A stretch of DNA of 64,000 nucleotides. Origin: Ipomoea triloba. Taxonomy: Eukaryota; Streptophyta; Magnoliopsida; Solanales; Convolvulaceae. The stretch is taken from NCBI RefSeq assembly GCF_003576645.1, contig NC_044923.1:15795912-15859911 (forward strand), in the 5' to 3' direction. Position numbers and translations under genes: made by a program. Positions 47,331 through 59,216 of this stretch are shown piece after piece. How positions within the stretch are numbered: position 1 is the first letter of the stretch; every line of letters begins with the position of its first letter. The notes under the pieces were generated by a model. It did not search any database and was not told where the DNA came from. It saw only the letters and a program-made list of their open reading frames with translations.

Positions 47331-47690
47331 ATATATATATATATATAGTAGAGTTCAAGTGCGGCCGTACTTCTTGTGCGGCTGGTGCGGTATACACCAT
47401 TAGTGTTAACAAAATACACCCCTCAATGTTAGAAAATGCACAACACAAATATGCACCATTACGTACGCATCACCAAAAAACATACCACTAAGTATGCAAA
47501 ATGTACACCACACAGTGTTCAGAAATGCACAATTAGGGGCAATGGAGTTATGAGAGTGTTTTTGTGCATTTTCATTATTGTGCATTTTACTATCACTAGT
47601 GGTGTATTTTGTTAACACTAGTGGTGTAAACCGCACCGACCGCACAAAAAGACACGATCGCATTTGAGCAGTAATTTATATATATAAAAG
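47330..47690. mobile_element. MITE inserted in a TA microsatellite, copy 2
   Basis: Related to 31931-32232: left AAGTGCGGCCGTACTTCTTG, right (reversed) AATGCGATCGTGTCTTTTTG, inner arms ACACCA.TAGTGTTAACAAAA pairing with their complement. TA runs lie at 47330-47346 and 47677-47687. Confidence 0.7.
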
Positions 47691-48458
47691 AAGAAAAATT
47701 AAGAATCATAAAAAAAGTGATAAAAATTATGTAATTTTTATAGGGTTGAAAGCATTTTCCAATACAATACGGACGAAATGTGACGATGTGAAATGACAAA
47801 ATCTTTCCTAAACAAACAAAGAATTCATACACGTACACACCCATATGTACACATCAACAAGTAAAAAATTACTAGAGGGTTACTTTGTATCTTCCAAATT
47901 GATTAAAGTAAATATATAATGAAATGGAAGGCATAAAGGCACATATATTTGAGACAGAGACGCCACGAACGAAGATGCCGTCTTAATAATTATAATAAGT
48001 AGTGAGTGAGAGTATATGTGAGTTCACGAGAAGTGTCAAAGTTCACGAGCATTTATATATGCACTAAAAGACGGCTTGGCTCCTCTTCTCTCTTTTGTCT
48101 TCCAAATGTCTGCTTCATATTCATTATCATTATTATTATTTCATCTTTTTTGGATCCTTGCTTATTATAAATTTTATAATTTATGATAATTATACCCAAT
48201 TATAATATATATGCCATTCATGAAAAAAAAAAAAAAAAAAATCAACCTACCTCAACTTTATTGAGTTGGCTGTTAGTTGGCACACAAACCTGTTATAAAC
48301 ATTGCACCTCAATGGTATATTCACCGTTCACGGCCAGAGAAAACTAAAATATATCCAGATTTGCTTTCAAAAAATATATCCAGATTTACCTACTGATCTG
48401 ATTAAATACCTATGAGCTAAATTCGTTTACCTATGAATTTACTGATGTAAATTAAATA
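47690..48458. other. Gene-free stretch
   Basis: AT-rich, with a 20-bp A-run near 48222-48241. No gene seen. Confidence 0.4.
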
Positions 48459-48459
48459 T

Positions 48460-49526
48460 TAGGGGTTGAAAATTCGTGATTCGGTTCAGTTTTTTTCAGT
48501 TTTTGTTTTTGTATTTCGGTATAAAAAATGATACCATTCTGTTTAACATTATAGTTCGGTTCAGTTTCGATTTTGTTTGAAAAAGTTCTGTTTCAGTTCG
48601 GTTTAAGAACTTCAATTTTTTATATTACTAATTTTTCAAACACACTACCAAGCAATAATCCAGTCTAAACATTATATAACAAAATAGCAATCCAAAGTTC
48701 AAACACACTACTAAGTACTAATTACCAGACATCAATTGGTTTTTTTCTCAACCGACTCTTCATTTGGCTCACTTGGAATGTTTTGTTGACAAGATGAAGA
48801 ATCATCCATCTGTATAGTTAATATTTGGAGAACAAGTATCAAATGTTGTATAATTAATTTTTGGACATAATCCGTCATTACTTGGTAAAATATATTTCCA
48901 GTGCACTGGAAATATATTCCAGTATGGAAAATAATATTCCAATGCAGTAGAAATAAAAATTAGAATGATGTTGAACTACATTAATTTCATAGAAACGTGA
49001 AACTAAGCAAAATAATGAATATTGTAAGAATAACTCAAGTTAGAGATAATTGTTGCGGCAAACAACAAAAGTGCAAAGTAGAGAACACGCCATAAAGAAA
49101 TCAAATAAAAACTTTAAAAGACATACCAGTAAGAATATGAGCTGAACGGTTGAGCATGCAGCTATCGTCGAATTTTAGGGCGTGCAAGATGGGCAACAAC
49201 ACAGAGTCTCAATTTTTAGAGGGCCCAATCCGCAGAGATAACTTGAAGTAAAAATCATATATTTTATGGTTTTAAAGATTGCGCTTATACTTTTGGTATG
49301 TAGGACCTCATCTATTTATAAGAACGGGGCCGGGCCACCAAAATCCAAAAATCGGCCCTGCATGCATCAAGGGACAAGGATTTACTTCTTTATTATTATT
49401 TTTTTTAAATAATAAAAACCAAACAGTATTCAATTTGGTTCGGTTTTTTAACAAACCGTTGGGTATACAACAATCTATTACCGTTCAGTTGTTTGGTATA
49501 TTACTGAACCAAATTGTCCACCACTA
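48460..49526. mobile_element. hAT-like non-autonomous element, about 1.07 kb
   Basis: The ends TAGGGGTTGAAAATTCG and (reversed) TAGTGGTGGACAATTTGG are flanked by TTAAATAT and TTAAATAA, an 8-bp duplication with one change. Both sub-terminal regions carry CGGTTCAGTTT/GGTTCGGTTTTTTA words. A second, degraded element with GAATTTTAGGGCGTGCAAG and CGGCCCTGCATG (about 49163-49360) is nested inside and belongs to the family at 51742-51997. No transposase. Confidence 0.6.
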
Positions 49527-50003
49527 TTAAATAACTATGATTTTTTTTGTTGGTAAGTTTAATGTTTCTTATAGTGTTTTAAAACATAATACATCGTATT
49601 CAAAAAAAAAAAAAAAAAAAAAAACATAATACATCNCAAAAAAAAAAAAAAAAAAAAAAACATAATACATCAAAATATCTGCTTCATGCAACTAAAATTT
49701 TCAAATAAAGCCTTCCAAAAAATATTTAACATATATAAATTGATATTTAAACATTATAACCACCGACTAATAATAGCTAATCATGAGGATTGAATTATTA
49801 TTTATAAGGTTATTAGATCATGTAATTGGACATAATTCACATGATACAAACGTATTTTGTTAAATTAACAAATTTTAAAGATTTTTTCTCCAAAAAAAAA
49901 AAAAAATTTTAAAGATTTAAATATATAAAATTGTTACACTGTAAAAATGTTTGAGGTTTTCTTACAAACAAGTCAAAAAGAAAACTGTATATACATATAC
50001 ATT

Positions 50004-50034
<31 letters not shown>

Positions 50035-50430
50035 TTATTTATTTATATATTATTGTATGTATAGTAAAGGAATTCTAAATATGTTTTGTGCTTCATAAAG
50101 TTGCAGAAATGTTACAATACCTTTATGTAAAAATTTTGTACTTAAATAAAAAGTGATACATATTTAATTACTTTTTTTTTTTGAAAACACATATTTAATT
50201 ACTTAAATTAATTACATATGAAAATTTTAAAAATGCATTCACGTTACTTTTGTTTTAAGAATACAATATTTTGTATCTATGTCATTGTAGAACTTCCTTA
50301 TAATTTTATATTCTAGTTTTTTTTTAAATATTATTAACAAAATATATAATATAATTTCACCCAACATGCCACATCATTACATAGAATTCAGTTTTTTTTT
50401 TTTAAATTTAAATTCAAGCTTCAATTTCTC
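49527..50430. other. Gene-free stretch with an assembly N
   Basis: A single N at 49636 separates two copies of an A-run followed by CATAATACATC, probably a misjoined homopolymer. The rest is AT-rich with no gene. Confidence 0.5.
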
Positions 50431-50435
50431 AGTTG

Positions 50436-50750
50436 TTATACCATGGAGCATGATCATGGCTGATACTGCAATTGTTTTGAATTGATACTGCAGTTGTGTT
50501 GAACTGATACTGCAGTTGTGTTGAAAGGAAATTGTAGTTATGCAGAATAGATGCCGTTTCATCCGTCTGTAACTGCAATTGTGTTGAACTGATACTGCAG
50601 TTGTGTTGAATTGATACTATAGTTGTGTTGAAAGGGAACTGCAGTTGCGCAGAACAGATACCGTGTCATCCATCTGTTTTCATTAATCAAAACGACGTCG
50701 TTTTGATGTCGCGGTTCACAATCCATTGTAGATCGCGGTCCACGGTATAA
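50436..50750. mobile_element. MITE (TTATACCRTGGACC family), copy at 50.4 kb
   Basis: The left end TTATACCATGGAGCATGATC and the right end (reversed) TTATACCGTGGACCGCGATC match the family at 5560-5790. The interior repeats TGATACTGCAGTTGTGTTGA about five times. A perfect 20-bp palindrome, TCAAAACGACGTCGTTTTGA, lies at 50687-50706. Confidence 0.8.
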
Positions 50751-50759
50751 TTTGCGTCA

Positions 50760-51440
50760 ATTTCTTACTAGATTCTCTCTCAATTAGACAATGGAATCTT
50801 TGGAATGCCTTATTCTCACAAAGTGGAATGAGAAAGAATTATACTGCCATAATTAAATTATATCTTTTACTTTATTAATAAAAAAAAACAATTAAAAAAA
50901 CTTTGAAGAAAAAATTGTATTTAGGCATCAATGTATTACAATTCAAAAATAATTGTTCCACTGAATTCATAACACTACACGGTGGACCAACAATTTTTCT
51001 CTCTCTTTTACAAAGTACTTTTTAAAGTAGATAATTCTATCTTTTTTTCTTCTTCTTCTTTTTTTATTTTTTTAAAGCGACAATCCAAAACATTTTTTAA
51101 AATTTCTTTTTGGAGAGATAAAGACTTTGCTTAGCATTTGGTTCAAAGAATAAAAATAAAAGGAATAAAATAGAATGAAATAAGAAAAGTATATAATATA
51201 TATGAATACTATTCTACTATTTGATTCACAGGGGAATAAACATGAGATTATAGGAGGAATCATATTCTTGTGTTTAGTTGAACCAATGATAGAAAATGAA
51301 TATCATTTAAATAACTAGCTAGCATACCTATATTCAAAATAAAACACACACAAATATATACATACTTACCCACCATAAAATAACAAAATACAAAACATAA
51401 TAAACACATGCATATATACATGTACAAAATTTTGAGGAAA
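50760..51440. other. Gene-free AT-rich stretch
   Basis: No gene or paired element ends seen. Confidence 0.4.
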
Positions 51441-51459
51441 AAATAAATAAATAAATGCA

Positions 51460-51557
51460 GCCAAAGGCCTTATGGTCAAGCGGCATGAAATGATTCTCCC
51501 AAGTGGGAGGTCATGGGTTCGAGTCTCAGTGGGGCAATGTTGACTTAAAAAAAAAAC
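51460..51557 (+). mobile_element. Very short SINE, 98 bp, with target duplication
   Basis: The tRNA-derived head carries a perfect A-box TGGTCAAGCGG (51473-51483) and a B-box GGTTCGAGTCT (51516-51526, one base off consensus), spaced as in a tRNA. It ends in an A-rich tail. The exact 11-bp repeat AAATAAATGCA flanks it (51449-51459 and 51558-51568). Confidence 0.8.
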
Positions 51558-51741
51558 AAATAAATGCATACATATGTGCGTATGGAACTGGAAAAAAAGA
51601 AGAAAAACATAAACTATATATATACACACACATATGAACCTATCTAGAACCAACAACCAAAAAGAAAGAAGAAATATAGAAACATATATATTATCGTACA
51701 TCAACAATGATGAGAAGCTGGCATATAATTGTTCATAGGAG

Positions 51742-51997
51742 CAGGGCCGAATTTTAGGGCGTGCAACCGCACAGGGCCCCAACATTTTGGGGGCCCCTAG
51801 TCCAGCCTTGACTCAATAGTTAGTATATGTATTTGTGATTATATTAGCTCAAAATTATGTTTTCATGACTGATCTAAATTCTACTATGTATTATTCAAAA
51901 AAAAAAAAAAAAACTCTACTCCGTAATATTCACGCGCTTTAAAAGGGCCCCACTTATTTACCACCACAGGATCACGCAAATAAAAAAACCGGCCCTG
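51742..51997. mobile_element. hAT-type MITE, 256 bp, with 8-bp target duplication
   Basis: The ends CAGGGCCGAATTTTAG and (reversed) CAGGGCCGGTTTTTTT are flanked by exact CATAGGAG (51734-51741 and 51998-52005). The interior has GGGCCCCAAC and GGGCCCCAC words and an A-run. Non-coding. Confidence 0.88.
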
Positions 51998-52249
51998 CAT
52001 AGGAGCTTGAATGAGGATTAAAAATAGAGTGGGCATGAGTCGGGTTCGGGGTTAACCCAGCAACAAAATGGTACATTGAGTTATTTTTGGGTTGGAATAT
52101 TGTATTTCCGAACTCGAACCAAATTATGTATATATTAAGGCAAGTTCATGTGCAATTATTTGTTAGGGAATATAATGTGTGCAACATTGATTTTTAAGAT
52201 TAAAAGTCTTTTTTTTTTTTTGAAAAATACATAAAAAGTATATTTAATC

Positions 52250-53059
52250 TGTTAGGGAAATTAATGTATAGTTTTTATATTGGCAATTTATTTGTTAATT
52301 TTAGGTAGTATTAATTGGTCTAATTAATTATACCTAAGGTGTAGTTTTTAATGGTGTTGTTTATTTGCATGGATGAGTGGTTTAAATTTATTCAAACAAA
52401 AATGTTTGAGATGAGAATTTCAAGGGGAGATGTAATTGAGTGAGTATCCTTGAATTGAGGAGATCTAATACAGGAAAGGAGCTCAGGATTTCAAGTATAA
52501 ATAAAGTTGAAGCTTCAAAGATTTATTTGCTGATTTCGTACAAAAGAACGCCAATATCACTGTTGTTTTAATATTAAGCACTGTTGTATTAGCCTTAGCC
52601 TACTGTTTTAATATGTATAGTCTGTTACACTAATACAGACTCAAGATCATTGTAATGTGTTTACTTAGACTAGGATTGTGTTGTGGTCTTGTTTTCTACA
52701 TCAAGTGAAAGTCTTGCTGATTGGCCCAGGAAAGCTGAAGAAGTGGATTCTCACATCACTACCAGATGATGATGATTAGTAGGTGTAAAGATTAGGCCAT
52801 TGTTGGATGGAAATCTAGTGAACCTTGTATCATCTTTGATCATCTAGTGGAGTTGGGTTTCACCTTTGTGTGGCCCTGCAGACGTAGGAAAAGTTCTCCG
52901 AACTACGTGAACACATTCTGGTTTCATTTATATTTCCTGCACTATTTTTATTATTTATTATGTTTTTAATACAGTAATAAACACATATGATTAATTTGTT
53001 TTAAAAAAAAGTAGGAACCAGATAGGTTATCACATGCATTCAAGATTCACAATCTTTCA
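52250..53059 (+). repeat. 5' LTR of the Copia element
   Basis: Starts TGTTAGGGAAATTAATG and ends AATCTTTCA, followed after one base by the primer-binding site complementary to initiator tRNA-Met. Confidence 0.9.
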
Positions 53060-53209
53060 ATTGGTATCAGAGCTCGGGGACTTAATTTGTTAGTCCAACG
53101 ATCTGGGTGCTTTGTGTTTCTTGAACTCATGTTTTCACATCTTTCTTGTGTTTTCTTTGCTTTTGCTTATCTGTTTTGAATGTTCTAACTGTTTGTTAAG
53201 TGTGACAGA

Positions 53210-54520
53210 ATGGATAGGCACAAGCCACCGGAATTAACAGGGGATAATTACTCCTATTGGAAAGCCCGTACAAAAATGCACCTTAAGGCTCAAGGTGAAA
53301 TGTTTTGGAGATATGTTCTGATTGGATGGATCATCAAACTAAGGTTGGTGAAACAAAAAATGATCCACCTATGACAAAGCCTCAAACTGAGTGGACTATA
53401 GCAGAAATGACATTGGAAAATTATAATAACAAAGCTATGGATACTATTTTTTCTCTAATGCAAGAGGACTAGTTTTCTGTTATTGCAGGTTGTGACTCAG
53501 CCAAAGAAGCTTGAGAAATCTTAGAAACAACTTACGAAGGCACAAGTGATGTGAAACAGTCAAAGCTACCGCTGTTACATTCTGATTTTGAAAGTCTCAA
53601 AATGAAGGAAGAAGAATCCATATTAGAGTTCCATGCAAAGATTCAAGAGCTTGCAAACCGTGGCGTGGTACTCGGTGAACCATTTTCTCAGTCAAAGCTG
53701 GTAACGAAGATACTCAGATCCCTACCTCAATGGTTTAGAATGAAGGTAACAGCCATCCAAGAAAATGCAGGTTGGGAACGTAAATCTGTAGCTCAATTAA
53801 TGGGCAATTTATAAACCTATGAAATGGAGATGCTGTCAGACCACAAGAAACAGGACAAAAACGTTGCATTCACCGTTGAAGGAGATGACCCTAAGTAAGA
53901 CTCAGAAGAGACTAACGATGATCCTGCAGTTTTTATAACAGAACAATTTTCTAAAATTTTGAAACAAGTAAAACAGAGAAACAGTTCACGTGGAGGAAAA
54001 TCACAAAGCCAGAAAGGATAAAGTTTCAGTTCATTAAAAACCTCTGCTAGAAATGGTAACTCAAACCACAACCGTGGTTCATCCTAAAAAAGCTCACAGT
54101 CAAAAGACAAATCAAATGGCAAGGAAATCCGTTGTTTTGAGTGCGAAGGTTTCGGCATTGTCCAAGCAGAGTGTCCTACATATCTTAGGAGGAAAAAATC
54201 CATGACTGCTTTAACATGGAGTGATTATGAACCTGAATCCGACGCCTCTGACGCAAAAGAAATCTTAGGGAATTTTGTCGTTTTTACAGCTGTGTCTATT
54301 GCAGGTCCTGAAACTGAAGAGGTTGTTGATTCATAATGTGGTGAATACACGTCAGCTGAAGACAAAGACCTACCAGCTCCCTCATTTGAGCAAGAATACA
54401 AAAAATTGTACTCTAAATGGGAAATTTTGTTAAAAGTTAACCGTACATTGTCTAGTCAGGTCAAAATGTTAGAAAATGCTCAAATTGTGTATAAAAATCA
54501 AGTATCGGATAGAGACTAAT
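53210..54520 (+). pseudogene. Copia gag, heavily interrupted
   Basis: The start at 53210 reads MDRHKPPELTGDNYSYWKAR, a typical Copia gag opening, then shifts frame near 53315. The segment 53551-53814 (EEESILEFHAKIQELANRG and LRSLPQWFRMKVTAI) is the conserved capsid region. A zinc knuckle CFECEGFGIVQAEC follows at about 54131-54172 with its His replaced by Gln. Several in-frame stops break it. It would package element RNA. Confidence 0.82.
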
Positions 54521-54984
54521 GATAAAAGCAGGTCTAGATCGTGAAAATGAGCTGAAACAGGAGCTGGAAACACTAAAAAGGCGAATACAGATGATGGATA
54601 ACACTTCCACATTAGATCAAATTCTTGACTCGGGAAGGAAGTCTACCATAAAGTCTGGCTTGGGTTTCACGGGAAACAGCAATCACAACAACACCATTTT
54701 TGTCAAAGCTGTTTCTATAGCTACAGACACTCCAGAATCTAGCACGGCTCGACAAAACCACTTCAAAGTAAGACAAACTAAGCTTAATTATAAAACTGAC
54801 ACACCTATTTGTCATTATTGCAGGTTACGAGGACATACAAGACCAGAATGTTTTTACTTTTACAAAGACCAAATGCGTGAAAAGTATAACTTCAAACATA
54901 TTGCTTCGTTTGTGAAACAAATATGGGTTAGAAAATCAAACTTTGTATGTCATGTATTGTTCTACTCCAAAAGTGCATCAAGGG

Positions 54985-56130
54985 AAGAAAAATGGTACTT
55001 TGACAGCGGCTGATTACGCCATATGACGGGAAATTCAAAATTCCTCAACAACATCAAAAATAGTGAAGGCGAAGTCACTTTCGGTGATGGTGTTAAAGGC
55101 AAAATATTGGGTGTTGGGACGCTGAATGTAGCTGGTTTGCCTAGATTAAAGAAAGTTCTCCTTGTCAAGGGTTTACACGCAAATCTTATCAGCATCAGCC
55201 AGCTATGTGATCAAAATTGGGATGTATCCTTCACAAAAGCAAGTTGTTGTGTCATAGATGATCAAAAATAACTTGTCATGGAAGGTAAACGATCTACTGA
55301 TAATTGTTATATACTAACAAATGATGTTACTTGTTGCAGGTCGACTTTGGATGAATCATAATTATGGCATTAAAAACTCGGTCATATTAATTATCGGGCT
55401 ATGAAAAAGCTCGCTAAGATTGAAGGTGTTATAGGATTAGCAAAACTGAACACTAAAACAGCTGGAGTTTGTAGAGCTTGTCAGTTCGGCAAACAAACGA
55501 GATCGTCACACAAGGCTCATGACAACATTAACACGAAACACTACCTGGAGTTAATTCATATAGACTTGATTGGACCAACTCAAACAGAGAGTATTGGAGG
55601 TAAGCGATACATACTTGTGTGTGTCGATGATTACTCACGATTTTCTTGGGTTTCTTTTCTCAGGGAAAAATCTGAAGCAACTAGTGTTGTTAAAGCACTG
55701 TGTCGAAGATTAAAAACGAAGAAAAATGAACTGATTGTCAGAATACGAAGTGATCAGGGACGAAAGTTAGAAAACATTGTCTTTGACGATTTTTGCAACA
55801 GCCTAGGAATCACTCATGAATATTCTGCACCAAAGACTCCTCAACAGAACGGAGTTGTAGAAAGAAAGAATCGAAACATTCAAGAAATGGGCAGGGTTTT
55901 GTTGAATGTTAAACGCCTACCTCAAAAATTTTAGGCAGAAGCAGTTCACACGACCTGTCACATTATCAACATAGTCTACCTCCGGCCAGGAACAAATCAA
56001 ACTCCATATGAAATATGGAAAGGTAAGAAGCAAAACTTAAAATATTTCCATATTTTTGGCTCACGGTGTTTAATTTTGAAGGATAGGCATCCCACAGCGA
56101 AATTTGAAACTAAGAGCGACGAAGGGATTT
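54985..56130 (+). pseudogene. Copia protease remnant and integrase
   Basis: Near 54990 a WYFDSG stretch and stop mark the protease active site region (normally DSGCS; here the Cys codon reads TGA). The GAG-pre-integrase zinc region HKLGHINYRAM and C.AC (residues 24, 27 of the next frame) follow. Frame 55401-55934 carries the integrase core with a full triad: D55 (HIDLIGP), D118 (RSDQGR) and E154 (NGVVERKNR), with 35 residues between the last two. A TAG at 55932 interrupts the rest (TPYEIWKGKKQ, FGSRC). Confidence 0.9.
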
Positions 56131-56509
56131 TTCTTGGTTACTCAGCAACAGCCAGGCTTACAGAGTTTACAATAAAGTCACAAAAACTGTAATGGAGTCC
56201 ACAAATGTTGTGGTAGATGATCAACCCTGTGAGATAGTAGATTACACACCCACTGAAACTTATTCAGGTGAACCCGAAGATAACACATAACAACCCGACA
56301 CAAGTGCGAGGTCACCCGAAGCAATCACAAATCCACAGCCTACCACTAAGGTGGAATCTAAATCTGATAATGATCAAGAACAAGTAGAGGCATCCACCCG
56401 AACTTAGAAGAATCATCCAATCGAGAATATAATTGGAGATCCAAGCACAAGTGTAAGAACCAGAGGATGGTCAAGACCTGATTATCGTTAATTAGCTGGT
56501 TACTCATGC

Positions 56510-56758
56510 TGCACATCTAAACTCGAGCCGAAAACTGTTAAAGAAGCTCTAACTGATGAACATTGGATTAAAGCCATGCAAGAAGAGCTCGGTCAATTCG
56601 AAAGAAACAAGGTATGGATTCTTGTACCCAAACCTGATGGTGTAAATGTTGTAGGTACAAAATGGATCTTTCGAAATAAAACCGATTCAACTGGTAGCAT
56701 TGCTCGAAACAAAGCACGTCTCGTAGCCCAAGGTTACTCACAGATTGAAGATCCTTGA
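56510..56758 (+). pseudogene. Copia reverse transcriptase, N-terminal stub
   Basis: Reads EPKTVKEALTD..WIKAMQEE, WILVPKPDGVNVVGTKWIFR and ARLVAQGYSQIED, the first block of Copia reverse transcriptases, then ends where the 3' LTR begins. The catalytic YVDD box and all of RNase H are missing. Confidence 0.92.
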
Positions 56759-57386
56759 GTGAGTATCCTTGAATTGATGAGATCTCATACAAGAAAGGAG
56801 CTCAGGATTTCAAGTATAAATAGAGTTGAAGCTTCAGAGATTTATTTGCTGATTTCATACAAAAGAACGCCAATATCACTACTGTTTTAATATTAAGCAC
56901 TGTTGTATTAGCCTTAGCCTACTATTTTAATATGTATAGTTTGTTACACTAATACAGACTCAAGATCATTGTAATGTGTCTACTTAGACTAGGATTGTGT
57001 TGTGGTCCTGTTTTCTACATCAAGTGGAAATCTTGCTGATTAGCCCAGGAAAGCTGAAGAAGTGGATTCTCACATCACTACCAACTCAGAAGACGATGAT
57101 GATTAGTAGGTGTAAAGATTAGGCCATTGTTGGATGGAAATCTAGTGAACCTTGTATCATCTTTGATCATCTAGTGGAGTTGGGTTTCACCTTTGTGTGG
57201 CCCCGCAGACGTAGGAGAAGTTCTCCGAACTACGTGAACACATTCTGGTTTCATTTATATTTCCTGCACTATTTTTATTATTTATTATGTTTTTAATACA
57301 GTAATAAACACAGATGATTAAATTGTTTTAAAACAAAGTAGGAACTAGATAGGATATCACATGCGTTCAAGATTCACAATTTTTCA
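56755..57386 (+). repeat. 3' LTR of the Copia element, first 186 bp missing
   Basis: Aligns with 52436-53059 throughout. It has an 8-bp extra segment near 57085 (CTCAGAAG) and about 25 substitutions. Ends TTTTTCA before the TAATC duplication. Confidence 0.92.
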
Positions 57387-57389
57387 TAA

Positions 57390-58320
57390 TCTTACTAAAG
57401 TTCTAAATCAAATTGATAAAAAGAAAAGTTATACAATAATACTTAAGAACTACAATTAATATTACAGCTTACAAAATATTAAAATTTACATTAATTTGCT
57501 TAAACAAAATACTAACATCTGGATAAATTACAATGTACATTTTACAGCTATTCTGCAATGGCACAAAATCCTCAAATGCACAATCTATTGAATGCAAATC
57601 AAAGAAGATATAATTGACTAGTTACTTCATTTAAGACAAAATAAAAATAGAATAAACATAATCAATAGAGTTTAATTAATTAGAATTATACAAATTTACC
57701 TTTGTGTCTTTGAAAATAAGTATGAATTATATAGACTACTAAAACGCATAGGATCTTCAAACTGCAAATAGTGCAAAATACCAAAGTATAGTTCAATAAA
57801 ATTTAATTATCAAGTTTTCTCTAAATAAATAAATAGAAGTTTACATTTTTAAACGGTCAGTACTCAGGCAAGTCTAATTCAATTGAATTATAGCTTCTAT
57901 TAGTTAACTTTAAAAATTGTATATTCACAATATGTGTAACTCTAATATATAATATGTATAACTCTAATTCAACAATATAACTATAACTGAACAATATTAT
58001 ATTCGCAGTTCACTAATAACTAATTCATTATTCAAAAAAAAAAATTCATTATTCATAAACTTCAAGAATATACAAGAATATGACATTATATTCATCAATA
58101 TCACAAATTCAATAAATTCAAGATTTAAGACTTTTAAAAGCTTATTCATAAAAGTTATAAATTCAAGAACTAAGACTTTAGCAGCACAATTAACATTATA
58201 TTCAAACATTTATAAAATTTTAAGACTTTTTTTTTCTTTTTTCTTTTTTTCTTTTTCTTTTTTGCAAAATTTAAGACTTTAATAGTATATTCCTATGTAA
58301 TCACATTTTCACATTTCACA
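57390..58320. other. Gene-free AT-rich stretch
   Basis: No gene seen. A T-rich run (TTTTTTTCTTTTTTC) lies near 58228-58264. Confidence 0.4.
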
Positions 58321-58334
58321 CATGCACGCGCACA

Positions 58335-58870
58335 CAAATATAAGAAATAAATAAAATGAGAATTGAACTGGCGCACAAGAGAGAACTATGAACTAATCAC
58401 AATCGTCCATCTAGAAAAATTAACAGATCAGAAGCAATTAAAAATGTTGTATTTTTGTAAATAACTCAAACTTTGAAGTTCAAGTAAAATGTGTTGAAAT
58501 TGCAAGTAACAACTTCATAGAGTGCAACAATAGTACAAGTGAAATTTGTTAAAAGTTCAAGTAACAACTTCATTGAGTGCAACAATATAAAGTACACCCG
58601 AGCAACAATATTAAATACACCTAATATTATCATTAGTTACACCAATGTGAAAGGTAATAACTCGCACTCTATAGTGTAATAAATGGTTTCACTTTTAAGT
58701 GATTTTACTTGTACTTTGAATGCATGGTACTTGCATTTCAATGTTCGAGTTATTTACAAAATAAAAAAATGTCATCACGTTTTATTAAATTGCATTAGAT
58801 CTGTTGATCTTTTCAGATGGACGGTTCGAATTAGTTCCTAGTTCTCTCCTGTGCATCAGTTCTCAAATTA

Positions 58871-58906
<36 letters not shown>

Positions 58907-59030
58907 AAAAAAAGTCATCACGTTATATTAAATTGCATTAGATTTGTTGATCTTTTCAGATGGACGGTTCGAATTAGTTCCTAGTTCTCTCCTGGGCAGC
59001 AATTCTCAAATTAGTGCGCATATATATAGC
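58335..59030. mobile_element. Foldback element with a duplicated right arm
   Basis: The left arm (58340-58560), reversed, reads CTCTCTTGTGCGCCAGTTCT... and GATCTGTTAATTTTTCTAGA, pairing with the right arm at about 58650-58875. The outer right arm is present a second time at 58914-59022, after a TA run (58879-58902). AAGTTCAAGTAA.A and AGAGTGCAACAAT words repeat within. Confidence 0.6.
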
Positions 59031-59216
59031 ACACTTCAGTAATGGTATAATGGAGCATGGATAGAGGATATTTACCTTGTAGCTTATCTGGAACTACTAG
59101 AAGTCTGTAACTCTAGAAGTCTAGACTTTGGAACTCTCAATAGTGCCAAGTAGAGTTTCAACTTGTTGACTGGAACTCTAGAAGTGAAACATAGTGTTAA
59201 AATTAGAAATTTTTTA

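Larger units (their letters stand above)
52250..57386 (+). mobile_element. Ty1/Copia retrotransposon with 3' deletion
   Basis: Bounded by the exact 5-bp duplication TAATC (52245-52249 and 57387-57391). Order: 5' LTR (52250-53059), primer site TTGGTATCAGAGC (53061-53073), gag, integrase, start of the reverse transcriptase, then directly the 3' LTR from its nucleotide 187 onward (56755-57386). The rest of the reverse transcriptase, RNase H, polypurine tract and first 186 bp of the 3' LTR are missing. By eye the LTRs differ at about 25 of 624 aligned positions plus one 8-bp indel. Integrase before reverse transcriptase is the Copia order. Motifs suggest the SIRE/Maximus side, which is an inference. 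Confidence 0.92.

Noticed and set aside
49560..49680. Apparent tandem repeat of A-run plus CATAATACATC
   Set aside because: Separated by an N and consisting of a homopolymer plus the same flank; most simply an assembly joint.
51366..51785. 139-codon open frame on the minus strand
   Set aside because: Runs through a SINE and MITE boundary on the opposite strand; the sequence is explained by those elements.
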